Source: Capitulum mitella (taxonomy: Eukaryota; Arthropoda; Thecostraca; Pollicipedomorpha; Pollicipedidae). From it: DNA of 64,000 nt. The notes under the pieces are model-generated. The model did no database searches and was not told the DNA's origin. It was given only the letters and a program-made list of their open reading frames with translations. Below are positions 33,801 to 43,745 of this stretch, one piece after another (within the stretch, counting starts at the first letter, position 1; every line of letters starts with the position of its first letter). The stretch is taken from NCBI GenBank assembly GCA_030062745.1, contig CP099843.1:22658622-22722621 (forward strand), written 5' to 3'. The position numbers were made by a program, and so were the translations under genes.

Positions 33801-36800
33801 CGCCTGATCCCCGGCCAGATCAGGATCAGCGCCCGGGCCGCCACCGGCCGGGAGACGCACCTCCGCCGGCGGCGCAGCGGAGCCGGGGTCACGCGGGAGA
33901 CTCGGCCGCCGACGGCGGCGGCGCCGTCTTCCGCGGGTCCTCCTCCGCCAGCCGCTCGAAGTCGCAGAGCAGCGTCAGCACCACCAGCCACCAGTAGGCG
34001 AGCACGCCGAGCGCCGCCAGGTACGCCAGCACGGCCAGCAGGTGCTCGATCGGCGGCCGCGGCGCCGCCTCGGCCAGCAGCACGCCGACGCTGGCCACGC
34101 CGGCGCCCAGCAGGCAGGCGTACCAGGTCAGCCAGAGCGCCAGCAGGGAGCGCACGCGCGCCAGCACGCCCACCATGAGAGCCGTGTCGAGCAGGAGGCT
34201 GCAGGCGGGCACGGCCACGCCGCGCGGCGAGGCCAGCACGGCCAGCAGGCGCTCGGCGCTGGCCGGCCGCGGCGCCAGGCCGGCCGCCCAGCCGCACACG
34301 GCCGCCAGGTACAGCAGGTGGAAGATCTGCAGGCTCAGGCCGATCACGAGCGCCGCGTCACGCAGGCTCCAGCAGCCGCAGCAGCGCGTCACGCACACCA
34401 GGCGCGCCGCCATCGCCGCCGGCGGCGGCCGCTCGGCCCGCTGTCGCCGCTCTCGGCGGGCGCGCGAGCTCAGCCCGCGCCCATCGGAGCAGGGCGGCGC
34501 TGCTCACGGGACGGCCATGGCCGGCGGGCGGGGCCGGCAGCGCGCTGACTGAGGCGCGGCGGCGACACCGGCGGACCGCGGTCGCCCGGCGGCAGAGGTC
34601 AGCACGCGCGATCGAATCGCGCTCACCGTTACTGGCGTCTGGCGCGCCGCGGCCGGACCGCGCGCCGCCCGGCGGCCGGGCGCGGATTCAGCGCGGCGGC
34701 GCCACCTGCCCGCGGCCGGCCCTCGGCGCAGCGGCGGCGGCCAGGTGCGCGCGCTGACGCGGCCGCGTCCCCAGCGTGGGACCCGGCCCGCCTGAATCCA
34801 GGGGGACGCGCGAACAATGGCCGGTCCCGCCGACCGAGCAGCTCACGCTTCCCGGAAGCCGACCATTCGAAGCCCCGCAACGCACGTGTTTTTGTGGGCG
34901 GGGCACTACGACGCCGGCGAAAAACCGTGGCTGTCGTGCGACCGTGCGGCCTGGGAGAATTCAGGCCGCTGTGAGAACACAACGCGCCTGTAGCACCACT
35001 GACGTACGCAATGGTCTCGCAGCAGAGCGCCTGGCAGCAGAGCATTCGTCCATTCGTCCAGAAGGAAGAGTGCAGAGGTTCCCCCCTTTCATATTATGCG
35101 TCTTACGCATATTACAAGAAACTCACCACGCAAAAGCTCGTCGATCGGCCAGTCATACACCCATTCTCCGGACGATCTCACGTTTTCGAGAACTCGCCCA
35201 ATGATACGCCGGCATAATTTCTGATCGTCGTGGAGACCGGGACGACCCAGGCGTGCAACAGCACGGAGCGTCCAGACAGTGCGCCTACCACCTCGCTGCT
35301 CTGCCGCGGCTCGCCATGGTCTGCTGGTTCGGCTCTATCGGCCGACTGGGAACCAGGCGATTCCCAGACTCGGCCCCTCACGACGGCTCAGCCCTCCGCC
35401 TCCCGGCAGCCACCGCACCACATCTACACAGCTCCCTCGCACCGAGCAGATCAACATGAACGCGCTATCTTAACAACTTTCTATCGTGCATCACACTAAA
35501 TAAATGCTGAGCAGCAGGTTTCAGATACACAACTCGCGCCTTTTCATTTCTATGTTGCAATTCTCCTGGTCATCTGTGCGGCATAAAAGTACTTCAATGA
35601 AGTTAGTTTAGCCAAGGTATTGAAGTTAGTGGGGACAAGTTCTTACGACGCATGTCCATCTCCGGACTCGTAATCTACTGCTACCCAGTCTTCAAGACTA
35701 AACGCTACCATTTCTTCTCGCTCCAAGATAATTAACATACCACCAGCCTTTTGAGTAGGTACCAGGCTCCTTCCACATAAGAACCAAAGGCATGTTGAAA
35801 GCAAACGACAATTTCAAGAAAATGTAACGCAACTACTGCTCATCCTTCAAAACGTCCTATTTTATTCGGCACGTGACGAATGTCAAATTAAAGATCATGC
35901 AGCTCATATTTCACGTTAATTCAGGGCCATTTTTACATTATTTTAGTGCCGATTACTCATCCTTTTTACCATCATGAATATGTCGTCTAAATCCGTAAAG
36001 ATGCTTTCAATGTGTTTTTTTTGGGGGGGGGCATGTCGTAAGTTGCAATACTGCAACACAAAAACGCCCGTAACGATACAAATGGAAGACGCATGTTTAA
36101 GTAAATGCCACTTTGGGGTTTCTTGCACATGTTTACGTGAGGACCATCTTCTGGGCTAAAGATCAGATCACTGACATTAATATAAAAAATAGGTCATTAA
36201 AAGTCCAAAGCATGCTAAAAAATCCAAGGTTACAAAAATAAATGCCAAAAACTGTCATTTTAAACTTAGTCAAATCGTTAAACAGAAACGTATGAAAGGC
36301 CCAGGCCCCAGCCACAAACTGAATCGGCACAGTCGCTTTTATTAACATAAGGTCACTTTTCGCGGTAACTGGAATTACCGTCGCAGATAAGGATACTACG
36401 AATGTCTAATTTCGACCAGCATAACAGTATTATTTAGCTCTTAAACCAAACAGTGGTTCATTTCTACTTCCTGGCACTGAGCCGATATTTGGCGACAAAA
36501 AAGCCACTGGATCCCCGAATGGGAGACCTGGGGCTATAGATCGACAGTTGCTTTTAACTCCTTCAGTAGCCGAGAATCATCCTTTAGTTTCCCCGGTAGA
36601 CAGAAGTAGGGAACATGCATTCAATACCTAGACAATAGAAGAAAGTTGGGAAATTCCTAAACAAATGCCAGGTACTTCTGCAGAAAATATTGCAGAAACT
36701 CGTAATAATTCGGCATGATGGAAAACGAGGCATGACTCTGAACACCAAAAGTAATGAAGGGTCAGAATCATTCCTTATGACAATGTGGGAAAAACACCTA

Positions 36801-37356
36801 AGAATATGGCTGCACTTGTCCTGCTGCCCAATACCTATCTAGACCACTCAAATGTATCTAACCAATAACATGATGTTACCTGCTAATTTTTGAGATACTG
36901 ACTATATAGTTAAATATACACACCTAACTGTTTAACATTTCCAACTATCTGTATTTTCAGTCTGGAGGTTTATTCAAAGCAATTACTCCCAATGGCATAA
37001 ATTAATTCCAGCCCATTACTGACATCCCTGTACCAACTGCATGTGGTTTTTGCTTCCACCACAGGGACACTCATTTCTCAGACCAAATAACATACAATCA
37101 AGCTGTCAGCAACTCCAGAAAACTCTTATCTCCCCTGGATGCTCTTCAACAGACATCCAGTACCAGTAGCCATCTACTACAGATTTACTAAAGTGATGTG
37201 GTCACATGACGAGGTCACAGTTCATCAGCTCTACGAGTCGGGGCTTACCTCTGAGTCTTCTCGTTTCCTGATCATGATCTCGCGCAGTTTTGGCAGACCC
37301 CGCTTTCCCAGCTCCACACCACCACTTGAGCCATGGTCATTTCCATTTGTGTCCAT
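15696..37356 (-). CDS. Strip: Striatin-interacting protein STRIP (17 coding exons)
   Basis: An ortholog of human STRIP1/2 (FAM40) and Drosophila Strip, a core subunit of the STRIPAK complex that joins PP2A, striatin and GCK kinases and acts in Hippo signalling, endosome and cytoskeleton control. Coding exons in transcript order: 37249-37356, 31159-31281, 27063-27219, 26377-26527, 25300-25475, 24619-24737, 23670-23858, 23073-23229, 22272-22426, 21600-21716, 21097-21224, 20506-20733, 19900-20071, 19350-19418, 18286-18421, 16533-16630, 15696-15857. They total 2445 nt, exactly 814 residues plus stop; human STRIP1 is about 837. All junctions have GT/AG ends and matching phases. The N1221 domain covers roughly residues 60-340 (ELYSFTE, SLADSSDLRV, APHFPMKKVLL). 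The DUF3402 domain covers roughly 400-800 (SINILADTLPEEMP, KHFKLNHVYQFE, QTKYLGRQWRKSN). No frame break was found. Several introns have splice-site minisatellites. Confidence 0.95.
15858..16110 (-). repeat. 57-bp splice-acceptor minisatellite, STRIP intron 16
   Basis: On the minus strand, four to five units each copy the exon 17 acceptor and first codons (TTGCAG, AAGGAGCTGGAGCC, ATAAGGAGCT-like). Equivalent edges lie near 15857, 15914, 15971, 16028 and 16092. The first three steps are exactly 57 bp (19 codons) and the frame is open across them. Confidence 0.85.
16533..16630 (-). CDS. Strip: STRIP exon 16
   Basis: It reads VDARPWDYEAEEGALRAKVD then RRYNPDGL. Acceptor TTTCAG, donor GTGAGT. Matches LDARPWDFQAEECALRANIE of vertebrates. 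Confidence 0.94.
18028..18055. repeat. Perfect 12-bp hairpin in STRIP intron 15
   Basis: GTTCCGAGGTTC (18028-18039) is followed by an AAAC loop and its exact complement GAACCTCGGAAC (18044-18055). Confidence 0.9.
18286..18421 (-). CDS. Strip: STRIP exon 15
   Basis: It reads VYTLKLLKMQTKYLGRQWRK, then AIYQKVRHRLVDDWAFGN. Acceptor GGCCAG, donor GTGAGC, ending phase 1. Confidence 0.95.
19350..19418 (-). CDS. Strip: STRIP exon 14 (short)
   Basis: A 23-codon exon reading MLVVFKSAPILKRSLRV then KHAMMQ, matching MLVVFKSAPILKRALKVKQAMMQ. Acceptor TCGCAG, donor GTAACA, phase 0. Small enough to be missed by gene finders. Confidence 0.93.
19900..20071 (-). CDS. Strip: STRIP exon 13
   Basis: It reads IVALDFPRCVLGPQPDLT, QPFCWRNVFTSINLLRIL and KWKHSRIM. 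Acceptor CGCGCAG, donor GTGAGC. Confidence 0.95.
20072..20320. repeat. Degenerate acceptor-proximal repeats, STRIP intron 12
   Basis: Irregular units resembling CAGAACAGACCGTTACAGCA start at the exon 13 edge and fade away from it. They are weaker than the other ladders. Confidence 0.45.
20506..20733 (-). CDS. Strip: STRIP exon 12
   Basis: It reads SMKLGIDINRQKEVI, AVLLLLLKHFKLNHVYQFE and IVQYITAKN. Acceptor CGCTAG, donor GTGGGG. The split serine codon joins exon 13 correctly. Confidence 0.95.
21097..21224 (-). CDS. Strip: STRIP exon 11
   Basis: It reads GMLPNLPQYMIALLKVLL, then AAAPTSKTKSDSINILADT and LPEEMP. Nearly identical to vertebrate STRIP1. Donor GTGAGG, phase 2. Confidence 0.95.
21600..21716 (-). 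CDS. Strip: STRIP exon 10
   Basis: It reads HLYRSLAEVQVEREEEI and ends PAELLFS before GTGAGC. It matches the YTSIAEVQAQMEEEYL region. Acceptor ATCTGCAG, phase 0. Confidence 0.93.
21892..21926. repeat. Perfect 16-bp hairpin in STRIP intron 9
   Basis: GACCAATACAGGTGCC (21892-21907), loop AGT, exact complement GGCACCTGTATTGGTC (21911-21926). It lies beside a diverged ~75-bp duplication at about 21761-21890. Confidence 0.9.
22272..22426 (-). CDS. Strip: STRIP exon 9
   Basis: It reads LPWKPKVHRRDIEEYL, SREKFVGFRVEDD and AGLPQPILEG, the entry to DUF3402. Acceptor GTTACAG, donor GTAACA, phases 1 and 0. Confidence 0.94.
22725..22890. repeat. AT-rich TATTATA microsatellite, STRIP intron 8
   Basis: A low-complexity TTATATTATATTA-like stretch with almost no G or C, in an otherwise GC-rich gene. 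Confidence 0.7.
22925..23072 (-). repeat. Splice-donor minisatellite, STRIP intron 8
   Basis: On the minus strand the exon 8 end CACCACGGCAGAG|GTACGG is repeated. Candidate donors equivalent to the real one would end the exon at 23046 (+27 nt), 22980 (+93 nt) and 22957 (+116 nt). One intervening copy has lost its GT. The first two are in frame. Confidence 0.85.
23073..23229 (-). CDS. Strip: STRIP exon 8 (acidic linker)
   Basis: A low-conservation acidic linker, VNVDLSDEVADPLVDDDDK, ending PQTPVHHGRG. The acceptor is TCCACAG and the donor is AGAG|GTACGG. Phase 1 agrees with exon 9. The 3' edge is duplicated in the intron, so the exact donor used may vary. Confidence 0.8.
23670..23858 (-). CDS. 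Strip: STRIP exon 7
   Basis: It reads LTLGGWDELRRARSAAR, then LPDVPEDTVE and MRASSPPLAPTDLLE, matching LGGFEEL...MRAASPPASASDLIE of vertebrates. Acceptor GCCAG, donor GTCAGT, phase 0. Confidence 0.93.
23859..24290 (-). repeat. 72-bp splice-acceptor minisatellite, STRIP intron 6
   Basis: Units on the minus strand copy GACTCCG(C/T)CAG|GTGCTGCTGCTGACG, the exon 7 acceptor. Equivalent edges lie near 23858, 23930, 24002 and 24074 (72-bp steps), then become irregular to about 24290. Confidence 0.85.
24619..24737 (-). CDS. Strip: STRIP exon 6
   Basis: It reads GELLAVTLLGMVSRFCSG then APHFPMKKVLLVTWK, the most conserved stretch of the N1221 domain. Acceptor CTCTCAG, donor GTCAGG. Confidence 0.94.
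25150..25299 (-). repeat. ~53-bp splice-donor minisatellite, STRIP intron 5
   Basis: The exon 5 end and donor (GGAGCTGG|GTCAGT) is repeated with equivalent exon ends near 25300, 25247 and 25195. Each copy also carries TGGAGGCCT(T/C)CCATTAGT-like text on the plus strand. Confidence 0.75.
25300..25475 (-). CDS. Strip: STRIP exon 5
   Basis: It reads ALRKLAVSLADSSDLRV and LREAFTQELG. The acceptor CCTTCAG and the donor GTCAGT are both copied many times in the flanking introns. Confidence 0.93.
25476..26165 (-). repeat. 32-bp splice-acceptor minisatellite, STRIP intron 4 (about 20 copies)
   Basis: Each unit copies the exon 5 acceptor, on the minus strand GACCTGTCCTTCAG|GAGCGG. The first edges are at 25475, 25507, 25539 and 25571, exactly 32 bp apart. 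Copies become more diverged towards 26165. Confidence 0.88.
26377..26527 (-). CDS. Strip: STRIP exon 4
   Basis: It reads RAILYVSQGCWADLQ through VLIDILNLEIE, matching the N1221 domain. Acceptor GCCGCAG, donor GTAAGT, phases 1 and 2. Confidence 0.92.
27063..27219 (-). CDS. Strip: STRIP exon 3
   Basis: It carries SELGLDVRWVDMTDGQRTAV through ARRDERLK and ends phase 1 at GTGGGA. I chose the acceptor CGTGTAG at 27220-27221 because it keeps phase 0 with exon 2. The nearer GCGGCAG (exon would start at 27211) breaks the frame. The first four residues are therefore less certain. Confidence 0.8.
27235..27916. repeat. 76-bp minisatellite, STRIP intron 2 (about 9 copies)
   Basis: The unit is about 76 bp, beginning GGGCCAACACTGGACAAGG and containing CGTTCTACACACGACC. 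The central six copies are almost identical and the outer ones diverge. It starts about 15 bp upstream of the exon 3 acceptor. Long open frames over this block on both strands are repeat artefacts. Confidence 0.93.
27920..31158. other. Remainder of STRIP intron 2
   Basis: No exon was recognised. A TTAACCC-start repeat resembling the element at 3059-4264 begins near 29067, with AGGTCA hexamers around 29205-29250. The rest is unassigned. Confidence 0.6.
31159..31281 (-). CDS. Strip: STRIP exon 2
   Basis: Residues 37-77. Acceptor CTCCGCAG, then DDIPELDFVYADCDS and VSELYSFTELPEF, a signature of the family. Donor GTGAGC, phase 0 at both ends. Confidence 0.92.
33333..33530. repeat. 64-bp tandem repeat, three copies
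   Basis: The unit runs from CAGGTCCAGCCGGGCACGGC to GAGCTCGGCCGG. The copies are near-identical, with one extra C in the third. It lies in a CpG-rich block. Confidence 0.85.
33889..34413 (-). CDS. Four-helix membrane protein, arthropod CCGC-motif (DUF4728-like) family
   Basis: A single open exon of 174 codons nested in STRIP intron 1 on the same strand. The start MAARLVCVTRCCGCWSLRDA has the cysteine-rich CCGC-SLR motif seen at the N-terminus of small arthropod tetraspan proteins of unknown function. Four hydrophobic segments follow at roughly residues 20-48, 67-90, 92-118 and 124-150. The last runs into YWWLVVLTLLCDFERLAEED, a family-like cytosolic tail of charged residues. There is no cleavable signal peptide; the protein should sit in a cellular membrane with both termini on one side. 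The start is the first ATG and lies in a CpG-rich island that could serve as its promoter. Further exons are not needed. Family membership is my recognition of the pattern and was not tested by search. Confidence 0.65.
   Translation of the reverse strand: MAARLVCVTRCCGCWSLRDAALVIGLSLQIFHLLYLAAVCGWAAGLAPRPASAERLLAVLASPRGVAVPACSLLLDTALMVGVLARVRSLLALWLTWYACLLGAGVASVGVLLAEAAPRPPIEHLLAVLAYLAALGVLAYWWLVVLTLLCDFERLAEEDPRKTAPPPSAAESPA
37249..37356 (-). CDS. Strip: STRIP exon 1 (start codon)
   Basis: Residues 1-36. It starts MDTNGNDHGSSGG and ends REIMIRKREDSE before a GTAAGC donor, phase 0. The R-KDSE ending matches the NQRKDSE of vertebrate STRIP1 just before the acidic ELDF motif encoded by exon 2. 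Confidence 0.85.
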
Positions 37357-37570
37357 GGTGGTACTTTTCAACCAGGTCCAAATCCTCAACTTTGTTTCAG
37401 TGATTAGGCTTGGTAAAAGCAGGCTCCAACTACCATGTCTTGATGACTGTAACTTTCAATGGGTTCCTGCTGCTGCTGCTGGTTAACCTAAATGGCTTTG
37501 TAGTGGTAAAGTTACTCTGGTCAGAAGTTCTTCATTTCTCTTGTGGTGGTGTACCATAAGAGTATTGCAT
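37357..37570 (-). other. Strip: Probable STRIP 5' untranslated exon part
   Basis: Upstream of the ATG (37354-37356) the minus strand has a good acceptor, CATTTCAG, ending at 37571. The exon would then begin at 37570 and run into exon 1. Short upstream ATGs close quickly. The true first exon and promoter lie further upstream and were not found. Confidence 0.45.
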
Positions 37571-38349
37571 CTGAAATGAGATGAAGGTAAATTAGTGATG
37601 CCAACATTTACAGTGTAAATGTTTTAAGCAAAGCATGAAAACTAAAGCATCTTTAGCATATGCATTTTAGCACTGCTCCTATTATGTCTACAACTTTATT
37701 AATGGTAATGACACCAGATGAAATTAGCAAAGTTCCAATCGCTAGGGACATTATGTTATGCATGTAACCAAGTGCACCTAAAAGGCACTGCATGTGTGAA
37801 TAAGAAATCATTTGCACCCAGGTATGATTTTGGACTGTCCTATTGCACCACTCCAAACATTGGATGATACAGAACAAGTCATGAAGCCATTTTCCAACCC
37901 TGCTAAAATATGCCTTGGAAAAGCTTTCAGGCAAAGTGCACTGAAGTGGAGATGTCAAAGGAAAATTGTGAATGGGGCTTTATAAGATATACAGTGGTAG
38001 AGCACAGCATTGACTTTGGTTTTGATTTGTGAATTTCCTAAATTTTGCACCTGGTCAGGTACCAAATATACCAATGCTTTTTTACCTGGAATTTGGGATA
38101 TTGGTCTGTTTTCAGATTTATTACATGACATGATCCCAATAAGACTTCTCTATATGCCATACAACTGATTTTTTACATTTAAGGCATCTTTTGAGAGAGC
38201 ATGAGGAATACTGCCAGTGACAGAAGACCAAGAAATCTGTCACTGGATTAAAAGTGAGTGAAAATAGGCAGCCATGATATCATCTAAGGCAGGTTAAATA
38301 AAAGTATGTTAAATGGAGTATGGCCAAATAAATGGAATATGGACCCTAA

Positions 38350-38977
38350 GGCTGGCCGTCCACTTGCACAATTCGGCGCGTAGCCGAATGACCGAATGAC
38401 GGAATTTAGCATTGGGCCAAGGGGAAATGTTCGTCAGCTGACGCCGAACGCCCTGAATACGCCAGTCGGCGCGTTCAACTTTTAGGCGCTGAACCGAAAA
38501 GTAGAAAAAGCTCAACTTTTCGGCCGTTCGGCGGCAAACAGCTGTTGAGACGCAAGCGTGTTTGATGGAAGTCGACTCACAGAGGACAATGAAGTAAGTA
38601 CTTCCGTCCAAATTGTGGTGATATTGAAGGATATATTAGAACTTGTTGTGGCAATACTAAATTAAAGGATGCTGTAGTCAACTGGACAACTTTTTGTCGC
38701 AGGTATGATCGTTGGAATTACTTAACTGTGCTATAAGAACAGTCCAGATATGCATATGAATGTGGCAGAATTAATTTTCATTGTGATTGTTATTAATGCA
38801 TTACTAATCCATCAAAAGAAAAGAAGTGTTTGTTTTGCTGTTTTTGCACTATGAAAGTCATGGGAAATTCTTTCGGCGAGTCAAAAGCACCGTGGACGGC
38901 GTCCCAGAATTCAGTGCGTAATTTCCGCCATTCGGTCATTCGGTTACGCACCGAATAGTGCAAGTGGACAGCCAGCC
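38350..38977. mobile_element. 628-bp MITE with TAA target duplication (PIF/Harbinger-like)
   Basis: The ends are inverted repeats of about 62 bp. The left begins GGCTGGCCGTCCACTTGCAC and the reverse complement of the right begins GGCTGGCTGTCCACTTGCAC. The direct repeat TAA flanks it at 38347-38349 and 38978-38980, as expected for PIF/Harbinger. There is no transposase frame inside, so it is non-autonomous. Confidence 0.8.
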
Positions 38978-39849
38978 TAACTGAACAGGTACATATAATG
39001 CAAAAAATAATGCATGGGACACTGGGAATAAATTGGCATTTCAGGTTTTCTTTAAAAAAAGATAACCCTAGCATATTAAGCATCTGTGTCATTATCCTAC
39101 AATTCATTCAACAACTTCTGCATGCAAAAAACACCTGAGCAACAATCCAAAAGAGAATAATGCTGCTGCATTTAAGGTTCAGGGTGCCAAGACTAGGCAG
39201 GAATGAAAAACCTCTTAGTGATAATGTGCTCCCAACTGTATGAAGGCAATGGTTGCATATGATTTAAAGCTGTTTGCTGTTTAAAAACTAAGTGAGAACA
39301 GTTGCCTGCCTGAAATCTAATACGTGTACAGAAAGCCAAATAACAATGAGCTCGAAGCCCATTGCCATATCAAGACATTCATGGCATTAACATCTCTTTA
39401 ATGAATCTTGTCTCGACCACCAGTAGTCACAGTGCCCTCTGTGACCACAATGAACCAGGTTGTGGTCTGTATACACCACCCACACATTCCCCAAACGTAC
39501 ACATGACAAGAATTCTAAAGAAGCAACAGGCTAAATGATAGGCTGCTGAAAGATGGTGAACAAAATGCACTTTTTAGCAATTCATCAGTTATTCGTACAA
39601 TTTATTTGCACCACTTCCCGAATCATGCACTCAGTCTTACGATATCCATTTTACGAAAACAACGTTAGGGGGCAGGTCTACAGTAATTCGTCACACCTGT
39701 GTCATGATCGCATCCTAGTGTTGGTCAAATACTTAGAGAAGATACTGATTGATGCACTAGGGCATTCCACGTCAAATCGCGCAGGAACTTCCTCGATTTT
39801 GATGAACTTTTATACGCTCATAGCGGCTTTCAAAAAATAGCCAAAACAA

Positions 39850-40130
39850 ACAAAAATACAGGCCCCCTTTGCTGGTCTACAGGGGGCCCCTGAGGACCTG
39901 CCGGCATGCCGGGGCCCACGCCGGCCCGTAGGAGGTCCACGCCGGCCTGCAAAGACCTCCTGCCAGTCTGTAAGGACCTCTGCTGTCCTCTGGGGCCCTT
40001 GCCGGCTTATTAGGACCCCCTGCCGGTCGATATAGGGGCACTCTGTCTGCCTGTAGACGGACCCTGTCGGCATGCAGGGGCCCCTGCTGGCCTGTAGGGC
40101 TCCCTGCTGGCCTGTGGGGCGTCTGCCAGC
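39850..40130. repeat. Degenerate ~30-bp GC-rich repeats
   Basis: Irregular units resembling CCTGCCGGCCTGTAGGGGCC. The open frames they create do not look like a protein. Confidence 0.6.
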
Positions 40131-43100
40131 CTTCGGAGAGCTCCCGCTGTTCAGGGGGCCCATATCAAGTGGGGGGAGGGGACGGGGATACCGATGGGTG
40201 ACGGCCTCCGGAGTTTTTTTGCCTGGTTGCACCCCTGGAAGGGCCCCTGGGGCCACAACAGGGCCCCAACACGTCGGATTATCCCTGAGTCCGCCAGAAC
40301 AGCCACAGGGCCCCTGAGACGGCCAAGATGAATACCGAGTCCTTAGGACGGCATCGAGACCCCTGGAATGTCACAGGTGCCCCAGGAGGGTTTCAAGGAC
40401 CTGTATGAAAAGCTGAAGGTTTCTGATGCAGGCAGAGGGCCTGCGGGAGGGTTAATGATACCCTGAGACGGCAAGATGACCCTTACGGTAAATAGAAAGG
40501 CCCCTGAAACTCTCCAAGGGTCCCTGGGGCCGCAAGGGGGACCCAACACGACGAAGGGCCCGTGAGACCGTTTAAGCGACCTCATGGATTAAAGTGCCAG
40601 AGAGGCCATGCGACGGCAAAAACTTAAGAGGGTACGTAGCATGGCTTAAGGAGACCCTGGCCGACGAGAGAGGCCCACTGGACAAGAATTTATTAGTGGT
40701 CTTCTCAACCTCTAAGGGGCCCAAATAGACTACATTAATCTTTTTGAAAACCTGAGTGGTTCTTGATGCAGTCAGGTGGGTCCTGAGACGACAAGGTGGA
40801 CCCCACACGGTAGATGGTCCCTGAGACCGCCAAAGAAGTCGGAGGGCCCCTGCAAGACAAAGATGATAAGAGGACCCTTTAGACGGTATGAAGCTTTGGA
40901 CGGCCAGACAGTCTCCGAGCGTGGTATGCGGGCTCCTGGCATAGAAAACGTCCGCCTGAGACTGCCAGTGAGACTCCAGCTGCCAGGTATACCAGAGGGG
41001 GTAAACCGCCCCAAACAAGTGACCGCAGGTCGTCTCAGGTCACCAAGCTATGAAGTCATTACGGAAGGCTTGCAGAGCGGTTTTTGCGCCGAACGTTGAC
41101 TGTTTTAAGCCAGCAGGTATGCATAACCGGCTGATGACGGGCGTGAAGTCGATTCAGGATGGTAGTACATGCGAACAGATCATTGTAGATAGTGCAAATA
41201 TCTTTTCAAAGTAAAACGGAGTCAGTGACCTAAGATGACCTTTTCCGACCTAAAAACGCTTCTTTTCTCATTTTTGATACTAAGCATGATAAAGGAGACG
41301 ATTTTAGGCCTGTTGGTTCCAAATGTTTTTGACTCCCGTAAAACGGATGTATAGCTCCGAAGCATAAAGTTTGACCTAACTTAGGATGTCACTCGTTGAC
41401 CTTCGGGATGGACCCGGATGCCACAGGATTCATTGGGCAGATAGCTATTGACTGTGTTTTTTTTTTGTCCAGAGGCGCTAACCCAACTAGGGGCCAAAAG
41501 GCGAGGCGTGCTTACTACTCCCTCGTCAGCCGTGCGAATGAAAATTCTTCGCGGGTTAATTAATGAACTTGCTTGGTGTAAGAAATAGTTTCGCTGGTAA
41601 CATTTTCAGACCACCATGTTGTAAAAATGTCTAGAAGCTCCAGGAAGCGTAATTCATCACAAATAAATTTTGTAGTCAGTTGCCGACATGACACAATACG
41701 GACCTGCGCCCGCTCGTGACGCATTGAAGCAGCTTGAAATAATACACCGTCAAAAATGACACAGGAAAGATTTGTTGACCAAGATAAAGATATATTGTGC
41801 TAAGGTAAAGGCAGCTTGGGAAAAATCTTGGGAAATGGTTCTGAACCCCCGCAAGCGTAGAGCGTAATGTAAATTACAGACTGGCTCCCTAGACTGCAGG
41901 CTATAACTTGAATACCTCAGTTCAAAAGACGTATTAAGGCGCACTGTTCTCTTTAACTTCTCTTTCGAATATTCTGAATCCAGTTCCATGAACTAGGAAG
42001 CATCGCATCCGTGACCCATTTTACTTCCGTAGTATGTCCATAAACCGGTACCGTTTATTTTAGGGCGCGTTGTTTCCCGGTAGCTTTTAACATCCGTTTG
42101 ACGTTGAAGATTCGAATTCGATTCCACGTTTGCGACTGTCGACGCTTCTTTGCAATCAAACGAAATGCTTTTCATTTTCAATCTTACGAATCCTTATGCG
42201 AGTTGCAATGCTAGGCACATCTAATCCGAGGTGCGAGGCGCTTCTTATTCGTTGGGCTCACGCGGAAGTTAGTAATGTGGCACAGCCGCTTGCCGGCGGC
42301 GTACAGAACCTGATCGAATCTTTCAGGGACATCAAATTATAGGCACCATAGAATACATCAAGGCTCGCGCAATGTTTACAAACTCATACTCACTCTGTGC
42401 TTCGACATTGGCCTACGGAATTCGACACATTAAACCGGACATTGGACACTACGGGTCGCGAACTACTGGGATTATTTTTTTCAGTTTTTTTTTCTGACAC
42501 AGCAACCGAACCACAAAATCCAGAGGCTTCAAGCTTTTAGTACCTCCCCCCGAACAACACAGCGCACATTATCGCAAAAGTAATTATTGACCAGATCATC
42601 ATGTAAGTCAGATCATGTGACGGCATAACCTGCAGCATATATGCGGTTTTCAAGCATTGTTTGGACACACAGATTTGTTTTTCGTGGAATCTTGCTTGAA
42701 ATTAGCTGACCAGTGATACTAGAAGAAGGTCAAGGAGGATGGTCATGCCAGTCATATGTGATCTCAGGCGAAGTCAAAATATGATTTGTTGTGACAGAAG
42801 TTTATTTTACGTCACATTAGGCCAGTTCCGGCCATTGTTGCCCTGTTCATTTTCCGCTGAAGCCGTTGACAGATGACAATAGGTTTTGGGGATTTCATCT
42901 GAGGGGTGACGTCATCACCGATATTGGGGTCAATAAATTTGACTTATCCGTGGCTTCATGATGAGGGGCTATCGATTGCCGTCTGAATTACTGGAATCGG
43001 ACCATTCATTCTCGAGATGGGCGGGGACAAAAAATACCCCACCGAATGGAAGGGAACAAAGTATCCTGTAAGTCCCGGTATACTCTTCCATGAGCGCTGC

Positions 43101-43661
43101 ATGATTCACCACCGGCCAGCTAGAATCGTAGTAAACATTCGTCAGTCCATGCAGCTGTTATAATGTACGGTTCTCCACAAAAGTAGTGGTAGGTATTAGG
43201 CTCCTTGACAATATGGAGCGTATTTCCCGAACCGTAGGTAATACATCGTCACAAGTACACAGCGTGGTAGGTGACAATGCTTCGCATCATGCTATACAGA
43301 TGCACTCATTTGCATTGTCTTAGTATCGCTAAATTTTCCAGCCAAATTTTCCAAAATAATGTTTTTGCTTCATTCGCCAGTTTTCACCGCCTCCTGCTGG
43401 GTGCGTCCCTGCCAGTTACGACCCTTCGCTAACAGGTGGCCGGCTGTGTCGGGGGTATGTTTAGAGGCTGCCTTCCATAGTAGATCGGACAGCTGTTAAC
43501 CCGCCGACCAATGAGCGGCTGTGCTTCGTGCGCCGTAAGAGAACTAGGAGGAGACTAAGGACTAAGAGGACTAAGAGGATTAAGGAGAGGACTAGCTTCC
43601 CATTCATTGGCGTAGTGGCTAGGTTCCGAACAACTTGACCGACACAGTCGCGAACTGCGCA

Positions 43662-43745
43662 GCGTTCTTGGTTGGCCGAGTGGTATTATCGCTTAACCTG
43701 AAATGGGTGATGCGGAATTGCGAGTTCGCGCCCCTGGATAGCCGT
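43662..43745 (+). repeat. tRNA-like segment, possible SINE head
   Basis: An A-box-like TGGCCGAGTGGT is followed after a suitable gap by a B-box-like GAGTTCGCGCCCC. I could not fold a full cloverleaf, so a degenerate tRNA or SINE is more likely than a working tRNA gene. Confidence 0.3.

Larger units (their letters stand above)
31282..37248. other. STRIP intron 1 (about 6 kb)
   Basis: It holds a CpG-rich island at about 33.1-35.0 kb with a nested small gene (33889-34413), a 64-bp tandem repeat, and AT-rich sequence at 35.5-37.1 kb in which I see nothing recognisable. Confidence 0.65.
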
